Shown: piece after piece, positions 24,389 to 32,890 of the stretch
Layout: each line of letters starts with the position of its first letter
Position numbering within the stretch: position 1 is the first letter of the stretch
Assembly (NCBI RefSeq): GCF_015554145.1
Contig: NZ_JADNHZ010000004.1
Location: forward strand, 1 to 64,000
DNA: 64,000 nt
Direction of reading: 5' to 3'
Source of the DNA: Collinsella aerofaciens
Lineage (GTDB): Bacteria > Actinomycetota > Coriobacteriia > Coriobacteriales > Coriobacteriaceae
Translations under genes and position numbers: made by a program
The notes under the pieces: generated by a model
What the model was told of the DNA's origin: nothing
Database searches by the model: none
What the model saw: the letters and a program-made list of their open reading frames with translations, nothing else

Positions 24389-25738
24389 CTACTCCACAAC
24401 ATGACCGATAAGCTCGTAGCAAAAGCTATCGGTAAACTCGACCGTCAGAATATCGCCCACAGATGCCTCGCTGGCATCCAGGTGAACCGCACCATCGGAA
24501 TCGGGAGCCTGGAACCAGGCATGTCCGATGAGCTCGGCGCCGTCCTCAGTCTCCTCGATACCGTCGACAATCACCTGGGCGCGCTCGCCCACATGTGCGG
24601 CGGTGGCGGCAAAACCGAGCGACTCGGCCAGGTCCATGGCCTCCTGGGCGCGCTCGAGCTTGACCTCTTCGTCGACCTGACCCTCCATCTTAGCGGCCAG
24701 GCTGCCCTCCTCCTGCGAGTAGGCAAAGACGCTCGTGTAGTCAAAGCCGACGGTGTCCATAAAGTCGATAAGGTCGCGGAACTCATCGTCGGTCTCGGTC
24801 GGGAAGCCGACCATGGCCGTGGAACGAATCACGATGCCGGGGATGCGCTCACGCAGATCGCGGAACAGGTCCTCGAGCTCCTGGCGCGAACCAGAACGGC
24901 GCATAGCCTTGAGTATGCGCGCGTCGCAGTGCTGCACGGGGATATCGATATAGGGCAGCACCTCGGGCGTATCACGAATGGTCTCAATGAGCTCGTCGGT
25001 CATGCCCTCGGGCTGCAGATAGAGCACACGGACCCAGACGTTCTGCGGGCGCACGGCCTCGGCGACGGCACGCAGCAGCTGCGCCAGATTGCGCGGCGAG
25101 TCCTCGGCGACGTCCTCGTCAGCAAAGTCGGTACCCCAAATACCCGTGTCCTGGCCGATCAGCACGATCTCGCGCACGCCGCCGGCAACCAAGTCGCGCA
25201 CCTCGGAAATAATGCTCTCGGCATTGCGCGAGTGATAGCGACCGCGGATATAAGGGATCATGCAGAAGCTACAGAAGCGGTTGCAGCCATCGGAAATCTT
25301 GACGTAGGCGACAGCGCCCTCGACGGTGCGCTTGACCTGCGGAATATAGGCGGCAATCTCGCGCTCGACACCCAGCACGCCATCGATGACCGCCACGATG
25401 CCATCCTCCTCGTCGGCCTTCACAAAGGCAGCGACCTCGGGCAGCTCATCGGGCAGGTCGTCGCCATAGCGCGACGGCACGCAGCCGCACATAACGATGG
25501 GGCAAGAACGAACGCCGTCCTGAACCTCGTTGGCGAGCTCGAGCGTGGTCTCGATGCTCTCGGACGTTGCGGAGGCGAGGAACGAGCATGTATTGACGAT
25601 GGCGATATCGGCATCCTGCGGGTCAAAAGCCTCCTCGTAGCCTGCGGCAGTCAAAAGAGAACGCATGCGGTCGGTGTCAACCTCGTTCTTAGCGCACCCG
25701 AGGGTGATGTAGAGCACGGAGCCCAACGGTGTATCCAT
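24389..25738 (-). CDS. rimO: ribosomal protein S12 methylthiotransferase
   Basis: 449 residues. An N-terminal methylthiotransferase domain (TLGCAKNEVDTDRM, NTCSFLASA) precedes a radical SAM core with CNRFCSFC and a C-terminal TRAM domain. The TLGCAKN start separates RimO from MiaB (FGCQMN) and MtaB (NLGCRVN). It methylthiolates an Asp of ribosomal protein S12. It lies 9 bp upstream of pgsA. Confidence 0.93.
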   Translation of the reverse strand: MDTPLGSVLYITLGCAKNEVDTDRMRSLLTAAGYEEAFDPQDADIAIVNTCSFLASATSESIETTLELANEVQDGVRSCPIVMCGCVPSRYGDDLPDELPEVAAFVKADEEDGIVAVIDGVLGVEREIAAYIPQVKRTVEGAVAYVKISDGCNRFCSFCMIPYIRGRYHSRNAESIISEVRDLVAGGVREIVLIGQDTGIWGTDFADEDVAEDSPRNLAQLLRAVAEAVRPQNVWVRVLYLQPEGMTDELIETIRDTPEVLPYIDIPVQHCDARILKAMRRSGSRQELEDLFRDLRERIPGIVIRSTAMVGFPTETDDEFRDLIDFMDTVGFDYTSVFAYSQEEGSLAAKMEGQVDEEVKLERAQEAMDLAESLGFAATAAHVGERAQVIVDGIEETEDGAELIGHAWFQAPDSDGAVHLDASEASVGDILTVEFTDSFCYELIGHVVE

Positions 25739-25765
25739 GTTGGAGAGTGATCCTTTCGAATGATA

Positions 25766-26263
25766 TTAGCGGTAGTTGGTGAACTGCAGCGGCTGGCCGT
25801 AGTCCTGGTCGCGCAGGAACTGGATCACGGTCTGCAACGCGTCCTTCGATGCAGAGGAAACACGCAGCTTGTCGGCCTCGATGGTCACCTTGACCTTGAG
25901 CTTTTGGTCCTTGATGTCCTTGTTGATCTTTTTGGCGGTTGCCTGGTCGATACCCTCGACGATATGGCCGAACACGCGCACGGTACTGCCCGATGCCGCC
26001 TGCGGAGCATCCCACGAGACAGCCTTGAGGTCGATGCCGCGCTTGATGAGCTTGGAGCTCAGGACATCGATGATCTGCTTGGAGACAAAGTCGGCCGGGG
26101 CGTTGATCGTAAAGAGCTTGTCGCCCTTCGAAAGCTCGATCGTGGCGCCGGAATCCTTAAGGTCATAGCGCTGGGAAATCTCGCGCGTGGTCTGCTGGAA
26201 GGCGTTATCGACCTCTTGCATGTTGACCTCGGACACGACGTCGAAGCTGGAATCTTTAGCCAT
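25766..26263 (-). CDS. yajQ: YajQ-family nucleotide-binding protein
   Basis: 165 residues, matching YajQ in length and sequence (SFDVVSEVNMQEVDNAF; EISQRYDLKDSGATIEL; LRDQDYGQPLQFTNYR at the end). The family has two RNP-like folds and binds nucleotides; in Xanthomonas a member binds cyclic di-GMP. The exact role here is unknown. It lies between rimO and the rodZ-like gene. AAAGGAAAC precedes the ATG. Confidence 0.92.
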   Translation of the reverse strand: MAKDSSFDVVSEVNMQEVDNAFQQTTREISQRYDLKDSGATIELSKGDKLFTINAPADFVSKQIIDVLSSKLIKRGIDLKAVSWDAPQAASGSTVRVFGHIVEGIDQATAKKINKDIKDQKLKVKVTIEADKLRVSSASKDALQTVIQFLRDQDYGQPLQFTNYR

Positions 26264-26289
26264 GATGTTTCCTTTCGCGTACGAGCGAC

Positions 26290-27801
26290 TTAATAGCTAT
26301 CGTACGAATAGTCGGTAGAATCGGTGGGCATCTGACCGTCAGTTGCGGTATCGGCGCCATCCGTGGACTGGGCATCGGTGCCGTCGGTGGTGTCGGTGCC
26401 ATCGGCGGTGTCGGCACCATCAGAACTTTCACCATTCTCAGAATCAGTCGTCTCCTTCTTGGGAACGGTGATCGTCACACGCGCCACGCCCGAGGTCTTG
26501 GTATCGTAACGGACCTTTTCGCCGTTCTTGGTAACGGTGACATCGGAAGGCTTGGACGTAGTGATCTCGATCGAGGACTCGGGCGTGTACTCCTGCTCAA
26601 AGGGGCCAGTCGCCTGGGCACCATAGACCGACTTGCCGTCAACCTTGACCTCAATCCAGGCGGTCTTTCCCTTGGCAACGGAGACCTTGACCTTCGTTAC
26701 CTCGTTCTCTTCCTTTTTAGCCATCGTCTTGGTGGCGTCCGAATCGGTCGACTCATCCGTCGCCTCATCGGCGTCTTCGTCCTCGTCGACCGTTTCGGTC
26801 TTCTTAGATGACTTCTTGGTCGTCGTCTTGGTAACAGCGGGCGTCTCGGGCATGGTCTCGGGCGTCGAGGATGCGCAGCCGCGCAGAAGTACCACGATAA
26901 GCACGATCAGCAGCAACGCCACGGCACCGATACCTGCGTAGACGATACGCGGATCGAGCCCGTTGTTTTGAGGAGCACGGGAACCGCCGCGTCCACGACT
27001 GGAACTGCTGCGGCCGCCTCCCTGAGGCATACGACCACGATTGATATCGGAACGGCCGCGATAGCCGCCCTGGCCCTGAAGGCTGCGCTGACCCGAGCGG
27101 GGCGCAAGTTCACCGCGGCCTTGATAGCCACGCTGGCCCGCACGCGGAGCCGAAGAGCGCTGGCCATACGGCTGTGGTTGAGAGCGAAGACGCGGCGTCA
27201 CCTGCGTGGTATCGGCGTCCGCATAGCCACTGCGAGAGCGTCCGGTGGAGATACCACGGTGACCGCGATCGGAATAGCCGCCGTCGCCGTAGCCGGCACG
27301 AGGGTCACGCGCCACGCCGCGGGCAGCGGGAAGCGCACGGTCCTCGGGCATCGGCGTACTGCGGAACCGGTCACGCTGCGAGCGAATCTCCTCGCCCGAA
27401 CCCGTCTCGGTAATATAACCGGCCTGCTGAGGACGCTGTCCATAGCGGGTCGAACGACCGCCCTGAACCATCAGGAAGCGCCCGTTATCGACAGAGGAAC
27501 GCGAATTGACATAGCCGGCGGCGTCCTGAAAACGACCACCCTGCTGCGACGTCTCGCGTTCGTATGCCATCAGGTCGTCAAAGTAGGCATTGACGACCTC
27601 GCGCGGATTGAGGCCCAAAAAACGAGCATAGCTCGAAATCATGCCCTGCGCATAGCCGCGCGGCGGCATCGAAGCAAAGTTACCGGTCTCGAAAAACTCG
27701 ATGATCTGCGGCCTGATTTTGATGGTGTTGGCGACCTGCTGAATGGAAAGGCCCATTCGGCGACGCTGCTCGAGCAGCATGTCACCAAAGCGTGCAGCCA
27801 T
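26290..27801 (-). CDS. RodZ-like helix-turn-helix membrane protein with Arg/Gly-rich linker
   Basis: 503 residues. The N-terminal HTH (about 1-75; GLSIQQVANTIKIRPQIIEF) matches RodZ/YmfM. A linker of about 200 residues follows (85-283), very rich in Gly, Arg, Ser and Gln with RG/RGG-like repeats. Then come one membrane helix (about 287-308), a Thr/Lys/Glu-rich stalk, a domain like the RodZ C-terminal beta domain (DUF4115-like), and a Gly/Asp/Thr tail. RodZ ties MreB to the membrane in rod-shaped cells. The position after ftsK fits YmfM. The gene starts at the ftsK stop codon. Confidence 0.8.
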   Translation of the reverse strand: MAARFGDMLLEQRRRMGLSIQQVANTIKIRPQIIEFFETGNFASMPPRGYAQGMISSYARFLGLNPREVVNAYFDDLMAYERETSQQGGRFQDAAGYVNSRSSVDNGRFLMVQGGRSTRYGQRPQQAGYITETGSGEEIRSQRDRFRSTPMPEDRALPAARGVARDPRAGYGDGGYSDRGHRGISTGRSRSGYADADTTQVTPRLRSQPQPYGQRSSAPRAGQRGYQGRGELAPRSGQRSLQGQGGYRGRSDINRGRMPQGGGRSSSSRGRGGSRAPQNNGLDPRIVYAGIGAVALLLIVLIVVLLRGCASSTPETMPETPAVTKTTTKKSSKKTETVDEDEDADEATDESTDSDATKTMAKKEENEVTKVKVSVAKGKTAWIEVKVDGKSVYGAQATGPFEQEYTPESSIEITTSKPSDVTVTKNGEKVRYDTKTSGVARVTITVPKKETTDSENGESSDGADTADGTDTTDGTDAQSTDGADTATDGQMPTDSTDYSYDSY

Positions 27802-30578
27802 CAGAATCCTCCAAACTCACGATCTTCACGTGCCATCTCGGCGTCGACAGATTCCAGCGCGGCAAGCCCCTCCTCGTCCAACAGGACCTCGCGCGGCTTG
27901 GAACCGTCGGGCGGGCCGACGACACCCTTTTCTTCCAGCATGTCCATAATACGCCCGGCACGCGCATAGCCAACCTTCAGACGACGTTGCAGGCCAGATG
28001 TGGAGCCAAGCTGCGATTCCACCACAATATGGGCGGCTTCCCAAATGAGTGGATCATCGTCTTGCGGCTCGGCTACTCCGGTGCGGACAATGCCTCCGGC
28101 ACCCGCCATGGACATGGAAGCGGGCGCCACGGCGGACAGAATCTCCTCGTGGTAGTCGGGCTCGCTCTGCGACTTGACGAACTCGACAATCTCGTTGATT
28201 TCGTCGTCCGAGACAAAGCAGCCCTGGATACGGCGGGGCTTGCCCCAGTCGACCTTGGAGAACAGCATGTCGCCCAAACCGGTGAGCTTCTCGGCACCCA
28301 TCTGGTCGATGATGACGCGCGAGTCGATGCCCGTGGCGACGTTAAAGGCGATGCGGTTGGTGATGTTGGCCTTGATGAGGCCCGTCACCACGTTGGAGCT
28401 GGGGCGCTGCGTGGCAACGATAAGATGAATACCGGCGGCACGGCCCAGCTGTGCAATACGAACGATCGAGGCCTCGACATCCTTACCGGCGACCATCATC
28501 AGGTCAGAGAGCTCGTCAATGATAATGACCAGATAGGGCATCTTTTGCGGCGGGTTATCGTAATGCTCAAACTCGCCGGCGGCCTGCTTTTCGTTGTAGG
28601 TCGAGATCTTACGAACGTTGAGACGCTCGAAGACCTTCAGGCGACGCTCCATCTCGGACACGGCCCATTGCAGAGCGCTCGCGGCCTGCTTGGGCTCGGT
28701 CACCACGGGCACATAGAGATGCGGCAGACCGTTATAGCCCGCAAGCTCGACGCGCTTGGGGTCGACCATGATCAGGCGAACGTCCTCGGGAAGGGCGCGC
28801 ATGAGCAAGGTCGTGATAATGGAATTGATCATCACCGACTTACCAGAACCGGTCGTACCGGCAATCAACAGGTGAGGCATCTTGGCGAGGTCGGCGACAA
28901 CCGGCGTGCCCTCGGCGTCGCGGCCGATGGCGAGCTCGAGCGGACCGCCCTTCACATAGGGCAGCACGTCGCCCAGATTGACGTTCTGGCGCTTGCGGTT
29001 GGGAATCTCGATGCCCACGAGCGAGGTGCCGGGGATCGGGGCAAAGATACGCACCGACTGGGCAGCGAGCGAAAGCGCGATATCGTCCTCGAGGCTCGAG
29101 ATTTTGCTCACACGCTCGCCCTCACCGGGCTGCAGCTTAAAGGTCGTCACCGTGGGGCCGGCGATCCAGCCGACCACGCGGGCACTGCGGCCAAACTCAA
29201 GCAAGGTGGATTGCAGTGACTCAGCGGTCTGCTCCAGCTCCTTGTCCGAAGACGCGGCGGAAGCCGACTGCGGGTTGGCATGCAGGATTTCGAGCGGCGG
29301 AAGCTTGAGGCCGTCCTCCTCTTCGCCCTCGTTATCTGCGGCGCCGTCGTCCACTCCCCCATCACGAGCCGCAGCCGATTCGATAGCACTCGTGGCAGGC
29401 GCATCAGCAACCTTGGGATGCTTCAGGAAGTCGGGAATCTGAGGTGCGGCCGAGACGGGATTCACGGCAAACGGCGGCTCGGACTCGTCGATCTTATCGG
29501 GGTCGTCTTCCATCGAAAGCTGGCCGGTTACCTGGCCGCGCTTTGCATGGCGACGCGGCAGCAAAGTTGTCTTTGCGGTCTCAATCGGAGCCTCGTCGTC
29601 CTCGTCATCGCCCTCGGTGAGCTCAATCTCGCTATCGGACCAAGACGGGTCGGGCTCACTCGTATTGAGCTTAGGCGCAGACTTGCCCTTCTTGGCATGG
29701 CGGCGCGGCAACAGCGTGGTCTTGGCTCGCTCGGCTTCAACCGACTCGGATACGTCGACAAACGGGTCATCGTCCTCGTCGTCATCCAAAACCGGGTCGA
29801 CATCGCCACCCATGACCGTGGTCACCGCGGCGTCAGTCCCCTTCTGGCGCAGAATGCTCAGGTGCGGACGAGCAACGCCGGGAACAGACAGGGCCTCTTC
29901 ATCGCCCCACGGGCTCGCATTGACATCGGCACGTCGACGCTCGGCAAAATCGGCAGCGCGATCGCGTGCGGAGCGCAAAACGCCACCCACCGAAAAGCCG
30001 ATAATGACCAAACCAACGACGACAAGCCCCAGCAAGACAACCATGGCGATAGGTTTACCCAGGGCATTTTGCAAGGCACTTGCGATAAAGGCACCAATGT
30101 AGCCGCCCGACACGGAAAGGTTCTGCGGCGTAAACATAAGGTCGCACGAATCGCTCGTGCCCGGCACCATCAGCGAAAGAATGGAGACGACAGCGATAAA
30201 GACCAAGGCGCCGCCCGCAACAGAGCGCACGTTGAGCGGCGAATCCTCACCCAAAAAGAGCGTGGCGGCAAACAGCAAGATGACGATCGGCAGCACGTAG
30301 GCGCCCAGACCAAAGCCCAGGTGGTAGAAACCGGCAACCGCAGCCGTCACGGGCGCTGTTGCCGGAGAGATCACGGCAATGAAGGACGCGATCGCCAAAA
30401 CGGCGATGACCACACCGGCGATATCGCGATTGGCCGAAGGCTCGACCAAGGGCTCAAACTCATCGAACTCGGACTCGTGGCCCTTATTGGCACGCAGATG
30501 GGAACCGGCACCCTTAGCAGATGCCGGTTGGTTATTGGCCTTATTGCCTTTGGCGTTTTGTGCAGATCCGCGCGCCAA
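27801..30578 (-). CDS. ftsK: DNA translocase FtsK/SpoIIIE
   Basis: 925 residues. Four N-terminal membrane helices (about 55-205) precede a long acidic linker (about 230-460), the motor with Walker A GTTGSGKS near 575 and Walker B LIIIDELSDL, and a C-terminal gamma winged helix (RLKVGYARAGRIMDMLEEKGVVG). It pumps chromosome ends out of the closing septum. The start is TTG, supported by GGAGG six bases upstream that overlaps the end of rnj. The linker carries the exact 12-residue repeat AKTTLLPRRHAK twice (about 284-295 and 333-344). Confidence 0.93.
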   Translation of the reverse strand: MARGSAQNAKGNKANNQPASAKGAGSHLRANKGHESEFDEFEPLVEPSANRDIAGVVIAVLAIASFIAVISPATAPVTAAVAGFYHLGFGLGAYVLPIVILLFAATLFLGEDSPLNVRSVAGGALVFIAVVSILSLMVPGTSDSCDLMFTPQNLSVSGGYIGAFIASALQNALGKPIAMVVLLGLVVVGLVIIGFSVGGVLRSARDRAADFAERRRADVNASPWGDEEALSVPGVARPHLSILRQKGTDAAVTTVMGGDVDPVLDDDEDDDPFVDVSESVEAERAKTTLLPRRHAKKGKSAPKLNTSEPDPSWSDSEIELTEGDDEDDEAPIETAKTTLLPRRHAKRGQVTGQLSMEDDPDKIDESEPPFAVNPVSAAPQIPDFLKHPKVADAPATSAIESAAARDGGVDDGAADNEGEEEDGLKLPPLEILHANPQSASAASSDKELEQTAESLQSTLLEFGRSARVVGWIAGPTVTTFKLQPGEGERVSKISSLEDDIALSLAAQSVRIFAPIPGTSLVGIEIPNRKRQNVNLGDVLPYVKGGPLELAIGRDAEGTPVVADLAKMPHLLIAGTTGSGKSVMINSIITTLLMRALPEDVRLIMVDPKRVELAGYNGLPHLYVPVVTEPKQAASALQWAVSEMERRLKVFERLNVRKISTYNEKQAAGEFEHYDNPPQKMPYLVIIIDELSDLMMVAGKDVEASIVRIAQLGRAAGIHLIVATQRPSSNVVTGLIKANITNRIAFNVATGIDSRVIIDQMGAEKLTGLGDMLFSKVDWGKPRRIQGCFVSDDEINEIVEFVKSQSEPDYHEEILSAVAPASMSMAGAGGIVRTGVAEPQDDDPLIWEAAHIVVESQLGSTSGLQRRLKVGYARAGRIMDMLEEKGVVGPPDGSKPREVLLDEEGLAALESVDAEMAREDREFGGF

Positions 30579-30579
30579 A

Positions 30580-32250
30580 CTAAACCTCCATGACGACCGG
30601 GATGATCATCGGACGGGTGCGCGTACGGCTCCAGATAAAGTTAGAGAGCGAATCGCGCACGGCCTTGCGAATGGCATCGGAACCGCTGCTGGTAAAGCTA
30701 AACTTACCCTTCTCGATCGTCTTCATAATGGACGCGGAGGCATCCTCGGAGAACTGGTCGTCGATGGCAAACGAGACGCCGCGGCCCGAGAACTCGAAGG
30801 CCTCGATCTTCTTGTGTTTGAGGGAGACGATGGCAACGGCCGTGACCATACCGTCGTTGGCGAGCTTCTGGCGATCGCGCAGGACGATGGGGTCGGTATC
30901 GCCGATACGCAGGCCGTCGACGTAAACGACACCGGACTCGACGGGCGTACCGCGCTTGACGATACCACCGCGCATCTCGAGCGTGTCGCCGTTATCGAGG
31001 ATAAAGATATGATCGTCCTTGAGACCCATCTTGCGGGCCAGCTGGGCATGGGCGCGCAGATGCACGGCCTCGCCGTGGACCGGCATAAAGTACGTAGGCT
31101 TGGCCATGGCCATCAGAAGCTTGAGCTCCTCCTGGCTACCGTGACCCGAGACGTGGACGAGAGCGCGGTTCTTATCCCACACGTCGCAGCCGAGCTTGGC
31201 CAGGCTGTTGACGACCTGCTGGACGGCCTTCTCGTTGCCGGGAACGGGAGTTGCCGAGAGGATAACGGTATCGCCCTCGTGGATGGAGAGCGTCTTGTGC
31301 TCGCCATTGGCCATGCGGGACAGGGCCGACAGCGGCTCGCCCTGCGAACCAGTGCACATGACGACGATCTTGTCGTCAGGCAGGTTATCAATATCGAAGG
31401 CATCGATGATATCGGCATCATCGATGTTGAGATAACCGAGCTCGCGCGCCACGCGGGTGTTCGTGAGCATGGAGCGACCGGTCACAACGACCTTACGGCC
31501 GCACTTGCGGGCGGCATCGCAGATCTGCTGCAAACGATGGATGTGGCTCGAGAACGATGCGACGAACACGCGACCCGGGGCGTTCTTGATGGCGTGCAGC
31601 AGGTTGGTACCAACCTCGGCCTCGGACTTGGTAAAGCCGGGAACCGTGGCATTAGTGGAGTCGGAAAGCAGCAGGTCGATGCCCTGCTTGGCAAAGCGGC
31701 TGATAGCGGCATAGTCGGGCGTAACGCCATCGATGGGCGTCTGGTCGAGCTTAAAGTCGCCGGTGTGCATAACGGTGCCCTGATTGGTGCGGATGAACAC
31801 GCCCAGAGCGCCGGGGATGGAGTGCGTCATCGAGAAGAAGTCGAGCGAGATGCCGCCGAGGTTGACATGGCTGCCGCCCTTGACCTCGCGGAACTTGGGT
31901 GCGCGGATGCGGAACTCAGAAAGCTTGCCCTCGATAAAGCCAAGCGTCAGCTTGCTCGAGAAGATGGGCACCTTATTGTTGAGGTCCTGCAGCAGATACG
32001 GAAGCGAACCGGTGTGGTCCTCGTGGCCGTGAGTGACGACGATACCGCGGAGCTTCTCCTCGTTCTCCAGAACATAGGTGTAGTCGGGAAGCACCAGGTC
32101 GATACCAGGCTGGGAGTCATCCGGGAACATGAGGCCGGCGTCGACGAGCACCATGTCGTCGCCGCACTCGAAGACCGTCATATTCTTGCCGATGCCGTCA
32201 AGGCCGCCGAGCGGGATGATCTTCAAGGGAGATGATTTTTTAGCTGCCAT
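30580..32250 (-). CDS. rnj: ribonuclease J
   Basis: 556 residues. A metallo-beta-lactamase core with the HGHEDH zinc motif (about 75-80), a beta-CASP domain and the RNase J C-terminal domain are all present. RNase J has 5'-3' exonuclease and endonuclease activity in mRNA decay and rRNA maturation. It is immediately upstream of ftsK. There is only one RNase J in the window. Hairpin element D lies about 190 bp upstream of the start. Confidence 0.94.
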   Translation of the reverse strand: MAAKKSSPLKIIPLGGLDGIGKNMTVFECGDDMVLVDAGLMFPDDSQPGIDLVLPDYTYVLENEEKLRGIVVTHGHEDHTGSLPYLLQDLNNKVPIFSSKLTLGFIEGKLSEFRIRAPKFREVKGGSHVNLGGISLDFFSMTHSIPGALGVFIRTNQGTVMHTGDFKLDQTPIDGVTPDYAAISRFAKQGIDLLLSDSTNATVPGFTKSEAEVGTNLLHAIKNAPGRVFVASFSSHIHRLQQICDAARKCGRKVVVTGRSMLTNTRVARELGYLNIDDADIIDAFDIDNLPDDKIVVMCTGSQGEPLSALSRMANGEHKTLSIHEGDTVILSATPVPGNEKAVQQVVNSLAKLGCDVWDKNRALVHVSGHGSQEELKLLMAMAKPTYFMPVHGEAVHLRAHAQLARKMGLKDDHIFILDNGDTLEMRGGIVKRGTPVESGVVYVDGLRIGDTDPIVLRDRQKLANDGMVTAVAIVSLKHKKIEAFEFSGRGVSFAIDDQFSEDASASIMKTIEKGKFSFTSSGSDAIRKAVRDSLSNFIWSRTRTRPMIIPVVMEV

Positions 32251-32438
32251 AGGTTAGTGTGGTTTCCTTTCTTCGAAACGGGTCTGGAACAACCGACGGG
32301 GCGCTTCTGGCAAACCGACCGCCGGGAACGTACAAACATGCATCACCGAGTCGATGCAGTAACCACAGTATGATACCCATTTGCACAACAACAGACCACC
32401 CATGCATCAAAGCCCCATCTGAACCGGTCTATCCCGCC
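32251..32438. other. rnj upstream region without gene
   Basis: Presumed promoter and leader of rnj. A TATCAT on the minus strand (near 32373) could be a -10, with no convincing -35. No coding potential. TTTCGAAGAAAGGAAACC forms the ribosome-site region of rnj. Confidence 0.35.
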
Positions 32439-32571
32439 GGTTTCCCGTGGGGTGGGCACTGATGAAGTTTCCTGCTCTACAGTCCTGCTCACGACGGAGG
32501 CCACATTAAGTGGCCTCCTGTTCGTGCGGAACTCGCGATAAACTTCATCAGTGCCCGCCCCACGGGAAACC
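32439..32571. repeat. hairpin element D (family 2)
   Basis: A 32-bp stem (one G-T pair) joins 32439-32470 to 32540-32571, with inner end ATGAAGTTT/AAACTTCAT. The 69-nt loop begins CCTGCTCTACAGTCCTGC and ends GTGCGGAACTCGCGAT. It contains its own hairpin GGAGGCCAC-ATTAA-GTGGCCTCC (32496-32518). Element E carries the same loop in reverse orientation with a different outer stem and compensatory changes in the inner hairpin. Confidence 0.88.
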
Positions 32572-32698
32572 TGCCAAAAAGGGACAGGTTTGTTTTGGTC
32601 GGTTTTATCTGGGAAGATGCTGCTGCGGCTATCTACAGATCTGAAATCTGACTACTGAATAGACTGTCTAACTAAATAGCGAGCGGCACTAACCAGTC
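32572..32698. other. spacer between hairpin elements D and E
   Basis: 127 bp, AT-richer than its surroundings, no reading frame of note. Contains a single TTTGGTCGGTT that resembles the 11-bp repeats near recA and comEA, but without a tandem partner. Confidence 0.4.
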
Positions 32699-32841
32699 CT
32701 TTTGCTTGCGCCCGGGAGGGCCGCATATGAAGTTTATCGCGAGTTCCGCACGCAAAGGAAAGCACTTAATGTGCTTTCCGTCTTGCGCAGGACTGTAGAG
32801 CAGGAAACTTCATATGCGGCCCTTCCGGGCGCAAGCAAAAG
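32699..32841. repeat. hairpin element E (family 2, inverted relative to D)
   Basis: A 37-bp stem (one G-T pair) joins 32699-32735 to 32805-32841. The 69-nt loop is the reverse complement of that of D except for a few positions. The inner stem is GGAAAGCAC-ATTAA-GTGCTTTCC when read in D orientation, so three adjacent pairs changed together on both sides. The right end of the outer stem coincides with the T-tract of the pnp terminator, and its complement is reproduced at the left end. Confidence 0.88.
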
Positions 32842-32865
32842 GGCGACCCCTGTCCGGAGTCGCCC
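32841..32865 (-). terminator. pnp terminator
   Basis: GGGCGACCCC (32841-32850) pairs with GGAGTCGCCC (32856-32865) with one wobble. In the minus direction the stem is followed by TTTTGC, which is also the outer tip of element E. Confidence 0.75.
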
Positions 32866-32890
32866 TTGTTGAGCTGCTTATGTGCAGTTG

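Noticed and set aside
23252..25750. Plus-strand open frame of 832 codons opposite cinA, pgsA and rimO
   Set aside because: It spans three well-supported minus-strand genes and has no recognisable motif or ribosome site.
30379..32235. Plus-strand open frame of 618 codons opposite rnj
   Set aside because: Shadow of RNase J, whose HGHEDH motif and domain order are clear on the minus strand.
32592..32602. Single TTTGGTCGGTT between D and E considered as a third recA/comEA-type regulatory site
   Set aside because: Only one unit without a tandem partner, and no gene in suitable orientation downstream.
32439..32841. Elements D and E considered as ends of an insertion sequence
   Set aside because: Only 127 bp separate them and no transposase frame is present; no target-site duplication was evident. 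A non-autonomous element remains possible.
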